Assembly: GCA_020465985.1 (NCBI GenBank)
Contig: JAANYP010007010.1
Location: 186,001 to 250,000 of the forward strand
Source of the DNA: Centrapalus pauciflorus
Lineage: Eukaryota > Streptophyta > Magnoliopsida > Asterales > Asteraceae
Length of the DNA stretch: 64,000 nt
Direction: 5' to 3'
This document shows positions 38,216-49,495 of this stretch, piece by piece. The notes below the pieces were generated by a model. It did no database searches. It was not told where the DNA came from and saw nothing but the letters and a program-made list of their open reading frames with translations. Numbering within the stretch: position 1 is the stretch's first letter; each line of letters starts with the position of its first letter. The translations under genes were made by a program, and so were the position numbers.

Positions 38216-38965
38216 ACTCATGTATTACATGGGTTGATTTAGAAAATACATATTTTTTATATTTTGAAAAATTATTATAAAATTTATATATAATTAAAAT
38301 AAAAAAAATTAAAAGCTAGTTAAATTAAAGATAAAAAATACTTGGTTGTTTGATATTAAATAAAAAATATTATTATATTGTATTATTAAAACAGATAATA
38401 TGTGTTTGCAAAAGTGTTTCTTTTAATTTTTATTAACTTCAAATATGAAATATAAATGTAAGAAACAAAAATTTCAATTATGTGAATGTGTATATATTTT
38501 GAAAATGATAAAATATAAAAATGGAATATTTGAAAATCAACAATCAAAATTTATCATATTCACAATTGAAGTTTTATCAATTAATTTAAATCTTGTTAGC
38601 AACAATAAAACAACAAAATTTTAACTTTATTACTACCTTCTCACATTTAAATCCAAATTTTTTGTACATTTGATTTAACTATGATCTTAAAGATAATAAT
38701 GACACATATTTATTTTAGGTAAATATTAATTTAATATTAATTCATTAATGAAAAAATTAAAATCAAAACTTAATGTAAATAAGTTAAGGTAGTAAATTTG
38801 AAAAATGAATTTAAAAATGACATACGTATAATTATTGATTTTAATTAAGGGTATAAGAGACATTTCTTAAATAATTATGAGTTGTCATTAATCTGGACCA
38901 TTGATTTCTTTCCATCCAATGGTCCAGAAACTCCAAGTGATTTTCTTATTTTATATAGTATAAAT
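38216..38965 (-). mobile_element. Helitron-like element H5, degenerate ends
   Basis: A hairpin ACTCATGTATTACATGGGT starts at 38216, directly after H4. The far end near 38940-38965 reads, on the minus strand, actatataaaataag, similar to common plant Helitron 5' ends. Confidence 0.4.
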
Positions 38966-39050
38966 TACATTAATGTTGTCAATTAACTCTCTTTAAACCC
39001 TGTAAAACATTCCCAAGTATCTAACATGATTAATCACTTTGCAAATGTAA

Positions 39051-39211
39051 CGAATGGGGTTTAGCCCATTTGGTAAGAGGGTGGAGATGTAAGTGAGAGG
39101 TCATGGGTTCGACTCCCGTCGGAGGCAAGTTGAAATTTAGGTGGAGAAAGTAAGTCTTGGGGTAAAAGAAGTAGAGTAGGAGTAGGATAGTTTGCCGTTT
39201 AAAGAAAACTC
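39051..39211 (+). mobile_element. tRNA-derived SINE, 161 bp
   Basis: It has a pol III A-box-like tagcccatttgg (39062-39073) and a perfect B box GGTTCGACTCC (39106-39116) with tRNA-like spacing. The flanks are an 11-bp duplication TGCAAATGTAA (39040-39050 and 39212-39222). The region does not fold as a complete tRNA, so it is a SINE head rather than a tRNA gene. Confidence 0.88.
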
Positions 39212-39308
39212 TGCAAATGTAAAACACAAATTTTCTGAGGAACAAACCTAACTCGTCGAGTCAGCTAGGCCCACTAGACAAGTGGCTATCAACTTTCAAC
39301 TTCCTCAT

Positions 39309-40062
39309 CAGGGCCGGTCCTATCATTTTTTAGGCCCGGGGCATATACTTAAAAAGGGGCCCTCTATATATATAAGCAATATTCGTATAAAAAATTACAA
39401 TTAAATAATATTGATTTTGTTGCACTATTGCCAATGTCATGTCGTTAAAAACTCACAATCTGTCATCGTGTAATGGTTTATGGTGCTCCTGAATTTTTCC
39501 TCAACCAAAACGCAAAAAAAAAAATATTAAACGATGAGGATATAAATTGGGGAAAAATTGCAAATATTAAATCAAATTTATTAGTAAATTGAAAAAAAGA
39601 ATTTTAATTTTAAAAGATTCATATATTAAAAAGTAACTATGTATCAAAAAATAACATCTCAAGAATAAATACATATCCTATTAGTATTTTTAATATCGTA
39701 TATAAATAACATAAACCACCGTGATAAACAAAATAAAAAATCAAACTCATTGAAAAAACAGTTGAACATTGAATTTGTATTGTTATTGATATAAAGCAAA
39801 TATACGATACCTATATATGAATATCCAAGTGATAGTGATGAGATATAAAAAAAATTTAAAAGTGCACAAAGTGGGATTCGAACCTATGCCATTAGAGATC
39901 CAAGGTAAGATGACTACTAGCTGAACCAACACATTGTCTATGCGCAAAACACATATAACCTAATACTGGAATGCTAGGCTATATTAACATATTAACTTTT
40001 TTTGGGCCCCTTAGAGTGATTGGGCCCTGGGCGGTGGCCCAGGTGGACCAGGGCCGACCCTG
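39309..40062. mobile_element. hAT MITE, 754 bp
   Basis: The ends CAGGGCCGG and, complemented, CAGGGTCGG lie within an 8-bp duplication TTCCTCAT (39301-39308 and 40063-40070), the hAT signature. The interior has (TA)5 at 39365-39374 and a tRNA-like segment. It is the intact relative of the split copy at 7814-9300. Confidence 0.93.
39874..39928 (-). other. tRNA-like pol III boxes inside hAT MITE
   Basis: On the minus strand an A-box-like TGGTTCAGCTAG (39928-39917) precedes a perfect B box GGTTCGAATCC (39884-39874) with about 32 bases between. No full cloverleaf is evident; it may be an old SINE or tRNA captured by the element. Confidence 0.6.
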
Positions 40063-40200
40063 TTCCTCATTTCCGGTAACATTTGACTCGTCGAGTCACT
40101 ATAGTCCACTCAACGAGTGACCATCAGGTGTGATAATTCTCATTTAGAGTAGCATTTGACTCGACGAGTGGTAGAGCGGCTTGCCTAATCGAAACTAATT

Positions 40201-41517
40201 ACGGGTTTACAATTCAAGTTTACCAAAACTCGATTTTTGCTATTAAAACTCATACAAACAATTTGAAAGTTTATATACATTATTTATAAACTATTTTTAC
40301 AATCCAAACAACACCAAATCATATTAATCGAAGATAGGATTCATAAAACCCAAATTTTCTTTAAAACTCAAACTTGCGACATCTCTTTTTTTCTTTTCAC
40401 CAAATGAAGAATCCTCACAAGGTTAAACTCACAAATGTGATGACAAATCTGTAACAGACACCATATTCAGTCATCTTCTAAGCCATTTCACAAATTTGGG
40501 GATAAATCCTAACTCAAAACTACTAAGAAATGCATAAAACTTACCTCTAAATGCTTCTTGATAAAATTCCTAAATTTTCTGCTTTAATTTGATAAAATGT
40601 AAGTGGTCTCTCTTCTTCTCCACTTTCCCGTATGTGCTTTCAAGAATCCAAATGAGCAACAAATTTGCAAACCTTCTACATACTACATATACATGCATTT
40701 TCCAAAAGTATATAGAATTGTTAAAAATGGTCCCTGTACATTTCTTTTCTCTTAGAAAAGTTTCTAACTTCTGACATTGGCGATCATAACTTTTAGGTGC
40801 ACAAAACGAATTCAACCCATTTAGGTAATGTACTTTTCAACTCATTAACTTATAGCATAAATCCACATAATAATTTGGAATACATAATTTCTTAAAAAAT
40901 AAATTTAAAAACTAAAATTTAAGAACATGTGTTACAATATATATAGGTTCAAGTTCAATGTTAAAAAATTAAACTTTATTTTACAAATAAATATAAATAT
41001 TATTTAGATTTAATTTGAATTTAGATTATATCTTATAATTTTGATAATTATTAAAAAGATATTAATGAGAAGTAGCATTATTTATTAATGACAAATGATG
41101 GATATAGTTAATCATATATATACTAATATTTATTATAGGATTTTAAAAATAATGAATTGTATTTATTTTTTATTTTATTTTAAACATAATAAATTGTATA
41201 TATTTTAGTAACACATGTTTTCCTTAACATATATCTAAAAGATTATTTAATATTTAATATACGCTGGATTAAAATTGATGATGTAATAGATGTAGGGAGA
41301 TGTGTTTAGTAAATAAGGTAAAAGGTTTAGGACATCCATAATAATAATATACTTTGAATGTATTATAGATATACTAAGTAATTTATAACAATATATATTT
41401 AGTAATTGTTATATGTATTTTTTTTTACAGTTTACTAAATGCACAGATAAAACGTCATAAGGCCCTTTCCAACCATTGTTTCAAAAGGGAATCTCCTTTA
41501 CAAATGAAGTTTGAAAC
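40201..41517. other. AT-rich non-coding sequence
   Basis: No protein or RNA gene is recognised. The part up to about 40860 may continue the LTR-like debris; the rest is very AT-rich. Confidence 0.4.
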
Positions 41518-41530
41518 ATCAAAATCTTAT

Positions 41531-42023
41531 TATTATTTTTTTTGAACATTCGGCATGGCCATCACCCAAACCGCACATCCAGAAAATTTTATTAGGTATA
41601 AATTCTAGCAAGTCGCTAGAACCCAAGTACAAGTACAAATTACATTTATCCAACTAAATCTCAAAGAAACAACTTTAGAGGATTACAATACCATTCAATC
41701 TAATTAAGAGAATACATTTTGGCTCTATACTTCATCCACGAAAAAAAAAAAAAAGAAAAAAGAATTGATTGTATCTCATCTTCAACTAACGAAGAATTGA
41801 ATTTGGCCCCGTTGAATACCACCTTGTTCCTTGCTTTCCAAATACACCATAGAACACATCCCATCACAGCTTTTAGAAATTTCCTTCCCTTTTTAGAGAC
41901 CCCCAAAGCAATAGCAGAGTTGATAAATAAATCAACCGATGAATGCTTAGCCACAGTAATTCCACACTATCTCAAAAACCATTCCCAAACCTTTGAGGAT
42001 AACAGACACAAATAAAAAACATG
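41531..42023 (-). mobile_element. 5'-truncated LINE
   Basis: A minus-strand LINE 3' end with a T-rich start on the plus strand (its A-rich tail) is flanked by a 13-bp duplication ATCAAAATCTTAT (41518-41530 and 42024-42036). It holds the C-terminal part of the reverse-transcriptase protein. Confidence 0.88.
41700..42000 (-). pseudogene. LINE reverse-transcriptase protein, C-terminal remnant
   Basis: Minus-strand translation gives V-W-E-W-F-L-R, an in-frame stop, and then the tail pattern of plant L1-type proteins: K-A-V-M-G-C-V-L-W-C-I-W-K-A-R-N, N-G-A-K-F-N and W-M-K-Y-R. In this family that segment follows the zf-RVT zinc-binding region at the far C-terminus of ORF2. Catalytic domains are absent because of 5' truncation, so it is a dead copy. 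Confidence 0.8.
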
Positions 42024-42036
42024 ATCAAAATCTTAT

Positions 42037-42334
42037 GAGTTATTATGAAAAAAAACCAACATGTTTTTTGATGTTTTTTATGTTTTCGTTCCTCTATGTT
42101 ATTTTTTTTTTCATAAGTTTCATCAAATTAATTTTTTATTTTTGGTTTAGTGAAATCTGAACATTAGATACCGGTTATAATTAGTAAACCGAGATTTTAA
42201 AAACTGAAAAATCAGGTTTAGTGTTTAAATTTCACTAAACCAAAAATAAAAAATTAACTTGAGGATTTTAATTGAAAAAATAACATGAAAATTTTTTTTT
42301 TTGAAAACATTTTGATTTTTTTCAAAGTAAAACG
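42037..42334. mobile_element. Foldback MITE, abutting the LINE
   Basis: It is nearly palindromic, with ttattatgaaaaaaaacc at the left and ttttttcaaagtaaaa at the right, and ggtttagtgaaat inverted within. The 9-bp flanks AAATCTTAT (42028-42036) and AAATCTTAA (42335-42343) match at 8 positions. Same family as 30385-30688. Confidence 0.8.
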
Positions 42335-42343
42335 AAATCTTAA

Positions 42344-43950
42344 CTCAACCATACTTCAACTTTGAATGTCTTTTTAAAAGCAATGTCATACTCAGCTCCT
42401 TCATATTTGACGGAATAATGGAATATTATAATATAACTCTCCTTCAAATATTTATATATATTCTAATCTCTTTTTTTTTTTTTTAATTCATTTTTGATGA
42501 TTTAACTATTTTATATATTTCTCATATTTTATTTTAAAGTTATAATTAAAATAATTTTAGTTAACTTAAGTAATTATGTGAATATAAATAAATTTAGATA
42601 TAATAAAGTTAAACAGATTTTGAAATATATGAATGGAAATGAAACCGTTTTATAAGAAGAATATGCCAAAAAATTCAAATATTGTAAAATATACTTAGTG
42701 TGAAATCAGTTACTATTCAACTATATCATTACGATAACAATATTTTTATCTACACGATATCAAAAAGAAAATAATTTGTTTTAACTATTTTTAAAATGAC
42801 AAAATTTTTATTGTTTAATTGGCTGATCGGACACACTCTTTCTATTTATAAACTTAGACCAAAAGCAGAGAATGATCACGAGTGAGGAGATCGATATGTT
42901 TTTTTTATATAATGTATGATTGATTTTTTTTTTTATAAACTTTAAGATATTTAGACTTACAAAACTTTGACATATTGATATGACCATATTATTTCTATTA
43001 ACGTTTTTATATACAATTTACAACTGTGGAAACTAAAAAATAATCTTTAAGATATCAAAAAATTTTATACAACATACAACTGTTCTTACAAATATTCAAA
43101 CAAATCAATATATTATATAACCATTATTATACGTTGTTTTCTAAACTCGAATACCTTATTATAATAACATTATTTATTTATTTACGAGTTAAAAATCAAT
43201 TGTTATCCAAACTTTTAAATTAATATATTAATCAAACCATCGTTTACGTGTAAAGTTAAACAACCTCGTTTCCTTGAAGATAAACAAACAAAAGTAGATG
43301 GTTGGAGTGGAGATGATAGAAATTCCTTTTATATTTATATCGTTTAGTTGGGGAAGTATGGCTACGTGTTGGACGAAAACTGAGGTTTTGTGACTAATGT
43401 CATTGACCGACGCCAACGACCATGACGGACTTGATATCCGTGGTCAACAATCATTATATATGTATTTAACCAATTTTTTAGTTTTAATCTATCATTTCTA
43501 ATAAATATTTAATAACTAGAATTTCATTTATCATTTAAATACATTGCTATTTCACAAACTTTTATAATGACATGTAAAATTTATTTAAAATTATAAATTT
43601 TAACATTAAAATTATAAGAATGATTTCATCTCACGTGTCATCTTTACATTTTATCACAAAAAATAAACATATTTTGTTATTTTTAAATTAAAATAAGTAG
43701 ATAAATACTATTTAATATTTTAGAAATTATTTATATTAACTATTAATAAATATTTAACGTTATACAATATTTGTCATTATCTAATGGTGATAGTTGTCAC
43801 TATAATTTATTTTTTTTTGACATTTCTCAATTTATTCTCCATTTTAAATTCAAATCAAATTTAAATTTAAATATCATATATAATTGTTAGTAAAATTAAA
43901 TTTTATTTATTGCTACTACACACATAATAATAATTTAATACAAATATTAA

Positions 43951-43951
<1 letters not shown>
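42344..43951. other. AT-rich non-coding sequence
   Basis: No gene is recognised. A 62-codon minus-strand frame at 43228-43416 resembles nothing known to me. Confidence 0.45.

Positions 43952-44023
<72 letters not shown>
43952..44023. repeat. (TA)n microsatellite
   Basis: Pure TA run of about 70 bases with no inverted-repeat element next to it. Confidence 0.95.
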
Positions 44024-44026
<3 letters not shown>

Positions 44027-44371
44027 ATCAAATTAAAAATAAAATATTAAAATAAATACATATTATATTTGAGAAAAAAAAACAATACAATATAAATAAA
44101 GAAAATTTTCATAGTAATTGATGAAATTTGAGGTGTGTTTGGGAGGTTAAGGCCGTCCGGTATACTCCCCTGCTTGGCATCGGCTTAGGCCACGTAGGAA
44201 AGGGTCGGCGGCTACACCGCCCCGGTTAGTCGGCCCCGAGAAAAATCAGCCCCTCCCCGGCCTCCTGAAGCCGAGCGGCCCTCTCCCCCTTTTTCGTCCA
44301 ACGGCTCCAAAAAAACAACAAAAACGGTCATATGACCGTTTAAAAATTTTAAAAAATTAATATTTTCACTC

Positions 44372-44379
44372 TATAAATA
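44372..44379 (+). promoter_or_regulatory. TATA box of the ORF1-like gene
   Basis: TATAAATA lies 103 bases before the ATG at 44482, with a CT-rich leader between them. Confidence 0.6.
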
Positions 44380-44481
44380 CTCATATCCATTCTCATTCAT
44401 CTTCACACCTTCCAATCATCTCTCTATCTCTATACACTTTCATCTCTTTCAATCTATACAATTTTCATTCTCTCAAAAATT

Positions 44482-45799
44482 ATGGATCGAAATACCGGCA
44501 AACAACCTGCCTCAAGTCGACAACGTGGTAAACAACCAGCTTCTCGAAGAAACCCTCCATTCCGCCCACCGCAAAATTATCCAACGAATTTTACGAAATT
44601 TTCTGCACAATATGTACCACACTTTTCACCATATCAATCATCATCACCTATTCCACAAATATCAATCAGCATCACCCATTCCACCATATCAATCATCATC
44701 ACCCATTCCACAATATTCTCAACAATATTACCAACACAATCCACCTTTTCCACAATATTCGTCGCAAGAATTTAACGACGGTTTCGCTCCATTTACTTCT
44801 TATCAGGATCAAGCATCCGTCGACAATGACGAACTAGAAGAAATACCTGAAATTCAACCCGACGACGATGACGACGAGACGATTCCCGTAAACACCGGGG
44901 GCCGGGGGGAGGGGGGGGCGGCAAGCAGATCTACAAAAAAGGGTCCAATGAAACCAAAAATGTGGACCTCGCACGAAGAAAAGGCTTTGGCGGAAGCCTG
45001 GATTGATGTTTCCGATGATCCAATTACCAGAAACAGTTCAAAACGTTCAAATTTTTGGGGACGAATCCTTGAAAATTTTGATAGCCGAATTGGTGGAACT
45101 ACCAGCACCGTTCACCAACCAAATTCAAAGTGGAAAGACATGAACCGTAATTGCATAAGATTTGGCGGCATGTTTAACAACAACATGACGAATCGGCGAA
45201 GCGGCGAAAACAACTTCGACATTTTCAACACAACCCAAGAACAATACATGACACTCAATAAAAATAAGTCGTTTCCACACCAATCGCTTGGGAGGTACTT
45301 CGATGTCATCCAAAGTGGAACCCCGTTCCACAAATGGATGATTTTGTTGAGCCGCAAAGAAAGCGGTCTAAAACTTCGGATTCTAAAACAATCGGAACAC
45401 CGTATTCAGATGCGGCATTTTTAGGTGTTCACGATGAGGAAGATGACGAGAGCGACGAGGATATTCAGGAGCTTGAAAGACCACAGCGCAATGGGAAAAA
45501 ACCAACATCAATATTAGTCGACCCAGAGATGCACACACAATTCGAAAGGATTTCAACTTCTCACGTCGACGATGTTGAAGATAAGAAACGTCACCGAAAA
45601 CGACTTGAAGAAATGAAACAAATAAAAATGGACTACGAAAAGGAAATGAAAGAAAAAAAAATATCAAGCGTACATAACGTCACTGAATGAACAACGACAA
45701 GAACGAGACTTGGAGTTTTTCATCCGGACACACGACCATTTGCAAGGTACCACTTTGCAACTCGTATTAGAACGCAAACAAAGAATTGTGGAGCGTTAA
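44482..45799 (+). pseudogene. Harbinger ORF1-like (Myb/trihelix, NAM-associated) protein, frameshifted
   Basis: The frame opens at 44482 with a Q/P/S-rich N-terminus. It shifts near 44660, where 'cacccattccacc atatcaatcatcat' units are repeated, and continues as an acidic linker and a Myb/trihelix-like DNA-binding region: W-T-S-H-E-E-K-A-L-A-E-A-W, then F-W-G-R-I-L-E-N-F, then N-S-K-W-K-D-M-N. It shifts again near 45330 (R-K-R-S-K-T-S-D-S) and near 45650 in an A-rich run, and finishes with the family's C-terminal helix (Y-I-T-S-L-N-E-Q-R-Q-E-R, H-L-Q-G-T-T) and a stop at 45797-45799. Such proteins are often misannotated as 'glutathione S-transferase T3-like' or NAM-associated; the family helps the transposase bind element ends. 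Three frame breaks make this copy non-functional. Confidence 0.75.
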
Positions 45800-46123
45800 G
45801 GATGGCAAATGTAGTTTCGTAATTTTTTTAGTTTTGTAATTTTTTTAATTTTTAGTTTCGTAAGTTTTTAATTTTTAGTTTTTAGTTTCGTAATTTTATT
45901 ATGTAAGTTATTAAATATTTATGAAATTAATTATTTTAGTTTTAATTGTTTTGTTAATTAAAATGAATTTATTTTAAAAAAGATTAAAAAAGATAGAAAT
46001 GTATAGAAAGATGAGTATTTCCAACTTAGAAAGGTTGTGAAAGGTGGAGAGAGAAAAGCTGACGTGGCGCTGAGGTGTACAAAAAGGTGGTTTTGGAAAA
46101 GATGGGTACACCCCATGCTCTAA

Positions 46124-46640
46124 CCGTTCAAAAAACAGTACCTAAACTCACATGGATGGATAAACATAAAAGTTTATATTTAATCCTATTGTCAATGTTA
46201 ATATTATATGTTGTATAATACTAATGTATTTTTTTTAATGTATTTATATTATTCATAAAGGTTTTTATATATATTTGATGCATCTACTTTATTTTTATTA
46301 CTGACATGATACAAATTTTATTTTTGTTACTGATATGATACTTATGAACACTGATGACCAGCTATACTTGTTAAAGCTGAATTGCGTGGCTTTTTAAAAT
46401 AAAACGTGAAAATTTTCAAATAAATGTCTCTCCTCTTTCCCTCTCTATCATCTAGCATCGGGCATCGACAGCCAACCAAGCCACCACCATCATGCTACCA
46501 CGACCACCATCACTAGGGGTGTTTAAAAAAAATCAGAAAACCAAGAAACCGAGTCGAACAGGTTGATTAGAAACCAACTTATCAGGGGACGGTATAGGTT
46601 TTCGTTTTTAAAAGAATCGTAGGTAATCGAGCCAATTTTA
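46124..46640. other. Non-coding sequence
   Basis: AT-rich with no recognisable gene. Confidence 0.45.
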
Positions 46641-46701
46641 CACACACACACACACACACACATAAGTATCATTCATTCATACACATACATACATACATAC
46701 A

Positions 46702-46732
<31 letters not shown>

Positions 46733-46741
46733 GTGTGTGTG
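46641..46741. repeat. (CA)n and (CATA)n microsatellites
   Basis: About 21 bases of CA repeats, a short gap, about 50 bases of CATA repeats and a short GT run. Confidence 0.94.
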
Positions 46742-46760
46742 TAAAAAATTAGGATCACAT

Positions 46761-46999
46761 GATAAGCTAAGTATATCTTGAGAAGCGTGAAAAACAATGT
46801 GATTCAGTTTTTTTACATATTGATTCATCAATTTTTAAATATATAAATAATCAATAATCAATTTCGGGTATAGTGAATCAACAATTCACCGTTTTTTAAT
46901 ATTGATTTATTAGTTTCTGACTATAAATAATGAATCACAATTTAAAAACAAATGAATCAATGTAGAAAATTAGTGAATCATAATGTTTCTCACTTCCCC
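46761..46999. mobile_element. TIR element, family F copy 3
   Basis: It begins gataagctaagtatatcttgag and ends in the diverged complement. The interior matches the family F copies at 30305-31230 (gtgattcag, gattcatcaattttt, gaatcacaattt). Confidence 0.55.
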
Positions 47000-48491
47000 A
47001 AATATAATTAGATTTTCCCGATAACCTAAGCTTATATATAGATTCATGATCGAATGAGTAGAAACTTAGGGTGAAAAGAAAGAGAATCAATCTTAATCAT
47101 CAAACAAGTGCATGCATATGATTCTGTGGTAGGCGAGACTACACACAATATCACCCTCAAATAAGGAAATAACTCAATCCGTATCAAGATTTCCCCTAAC
47201 TTCTGTTTCACTCATTTCGTCACTTTTTTCCTCTCTATCAATTGCTCTCCCTCTCTCTTTAACCCAAACGGTGATTCTATATTATATTAAGCCGTTGGCC
47301 ACGCTTCTACGATAATCCCCAGCCCCCTCTCATGGTGAAGAGGAATATAACATCACTTCCAAGGATTCGTCAAGAACTACCACCTTCTTTTGTTGTCTCC
47401 GGGGAAGAAGCCATCAGGAACCGTAAACCCTAATCATTGTTTTTCTTGTTCTATCGAAAGTAGTTTTAAAAAAGCTTCGTTGTGCTTACATATCCTTGTC
47501 AATATCCAGGTATGCAACAAAAACAAAACGTAAAACGTTAGTCTTGTTACGGGTTTCGAAAACCCTAGCAAACCCGAATCATGTTCAGTTTGTTGAATGT
47601 ATTTCCCAAATGATTTTGATATTTTAATCTAGGTTTGTTGTTATGGTCTCAATTTGGGTTACAAAAACAAATCCGGTAGTGTTTTCTATAAATGTGTTTT
47701 TTTCCTTCAGTTTTTTCCCTTTTCCAAATTAAGATTTTGATTTGAAAATCGATTCAATTACTGATGTTATCAGCTATGATTTGATTGATGATATCATTTG
47801 TAATTCTATTGATGGCACATCACTGCTTCAAATGATGTATTAGTAAATTAGCAGTGTAGCATGATGGTATCAATGTCCTATGTATATTAATGTATCAGTG
47901 TATCAGTTACTATGGAACTTAGATTCCACATTGAACTTAACTAATAGATCGATAAATTAGCAGTGTAGCATCGATTTATTGAAATTTCAATAAATCTATG
48001 TAACAGTTGAAAAATCATAATTTGGAAAAAAATGATAAATTTTGGAAATTCTTAATTAGTATAATAAATAGGAAGGAATAAGAGATGATATTTATGGAAC
48101 TAATAGGCTGGATGTATGGATGCCATCCACCATAAGATGAGTGATCTATATATAAAAGTTAATAGATTTTATTTGTAGTTTTATTTAATCGTTTTAAAAC
48201 ATTAAATATTAGATTTTCAAAACAAACTTTATTTTGATTATTTTGTTAAATACTTTTAATGCAACTTTTGATATTTATAACTAAATAATTTACTATAACT
48301 ATATATTTAAAGTAAAGAAAATTCGTGTTTTAAAGAGATATATTTCTAAATTATTATTTGATTTAAAGTATATATAACGGGTTCACATTTTTAATACTAA
48401 CAAAAACGAACCGACCTGCACCCACCCTTAATCGTCGCTCTCTTCATCTCTATCTTCGAAGACAACATTTCAGATTTGGATCAAACACTTA
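47000..48491. other. Possible decayed leader exon and intron, otherwise unassigned
   Basis: A CT-rich stretch with a TATA-like site near 47278 and leader-like sequence to about 47510 looks like the start of a gene, but no coding frame follows that I can identify. The remainder is AT-rich. Confidence 0.3.
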
Positions 48492-48827
48492 GGGTGCGTC
48501 TAGTTACTGAAAAATTCTAAAAATTTTCATATTACTTTTCAAAAAAAAAAATGAAAACTTGTTTATTTAATAATAATTCCTTAAATTCTTATTTCGATTT
48601 TTAAAATACCACTTTTCATATTCACTTTCTTACTTTTCTATTACCTATCATATATTTACTTTTAATACTCACCTATCCTATTTTTTTTATTTTATAATAA
48701 TCTATCTTATTTTTTTTAAAACTAAAAAATTCATCATCTAAACAAGTTTTTACTTTTTATAAAACCCTTGTTTTTTAATTGAAAACTAAGATGAAAAATG
48801 ACTAGTTTTCGTTTACTAAACACAACC
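48492..48827. mobile_element. Tourist-like MITE 1 (TTA duplication)
   Basis: The left end GGGTGCGTCTAGTTACTGAAA and the complement of the right end GGTTGTGTTTAGTAAACGAAA are flanked by TTA (48489-48491 and 48828-48830). The interior matches the element at 49140 in the opposite orientation. Confidence 0.75.
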
Positions 48828-48830
48828 TTA

Positions 48831-49136
48831 GGGTGCGTTTGGTTCGCGGATTTCCTGGGATTTGCATTTAAAATCCTGTGTTTGGTTCGCAGATTTCAGT
48901 AGGGATTTAAAATCCCAGGATTTCTTAAATCAATCCCTTCTTTGTTATTTAAAATCCCAGCCTCCCCCTTAGGATTTTAAATCTCAGTTACCTTGCATTT
49001 TCAGATTAACAAATATTTTCTACAAGATAATGCAAATTTTTTGACAAAATCCTGACAAATGCAAATGCTGCATAATGCAAATCCTTTGACAAAATGCAAA
49101 TCTCAGAGAAAAAAAATATGCGAACAAAACGCCCCC
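48831..49136. mobile_element. Tourist-like MITE 2 (TTA duplication)
   Basis: GGGTGCGTTTGGTTCGCGGAT at the left and, complemented, GGGGGCGTTTTGTTCGCATAT at the right, flanked by TTA (48828-48830 and 49137-49139). A different family from MITE 1. Confidence 0.85.
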
Positions 49137-49139
49137 TTA

Positions 49140-49495
49140 GGTTACATTTAGTTAATGAAAACTAGTCATTTTTTAATATCAGTTTTCAAGTTATAGTTTT
49201 TAGGAAAAAAAAACAAAGGTTTCTATAAAAAGTGAAAACTTGTTCAAATGATGAAATTTAGATTTAAGGAAAATAAAATGGGTTGATTATAAAATAATAT
49301 AAATATGATAGGTGATAGAAAAGTAATAGAGAGAAAGAGAGTATTATAAAAAAATATAGGGTATATAATTAGAAAAGTAAGAGAGAAAATATGAAAAGTG
49401 GTATTTTAAAAAGTGAAATGAAAATTTATGAAATTGTTGTTGAGTAAACAAATTTTTATTTTTCTTGAAAAGTGAGATGAAAATTTTCGGTATCT
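49140..49495. mobile_element. Tourist-like MITE 3, right end decayed
   Basis: It starts GGTTACATTTAGTTAATGAAA directly after TTA (49137-49139) and runs as an inverted relative of MITE 1. The last bases of its right terminus are missing. Confidence 0.6.

Larger units (their letters stand above)
39241..40200. other. LTR-like host sequence with repeated CTCGTCGAGT words
   Basis: Outside the inserted hAT element, 'actcgtcgagtc' and close forms occur at about 39251, 40087, 40118 and 40159. It resembles LTR debris, but no boundaries were found. Confidence 0.35.
44151..46120 (+). mobile_element. Harbinger-type element carrying only the accessory (ORF1) gene
   Basis: Weak inverted ends (GGCCGTCCGGTATACTC and, complemented, GAGCATGGGGTGTACCC, 10 of 17 matches) are flanked by TAA on both sides (44148-44150 and 46121-46123). 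A GC-rich 5' part contrasts with the surroundings. The single gene inside matches the accessory protein that PIF/Harbinger elements carry beside the transposase, and no transposase is present. Confidence 0.65.

Noticed and set aside
39058..39126. Possible tRNA gene
   Set aside because: A and B boxes are present but no cloverleaf or acceptor stem forms, and an 11-bp duplication encloses a 161-bp unit, so it is a SINE.
43952..44023. TA tract as another site for the TA-embedded elements
   Set aside because: No inverted-repeat terminus is seen on either side; it appears to be an ordinary microsatellite.
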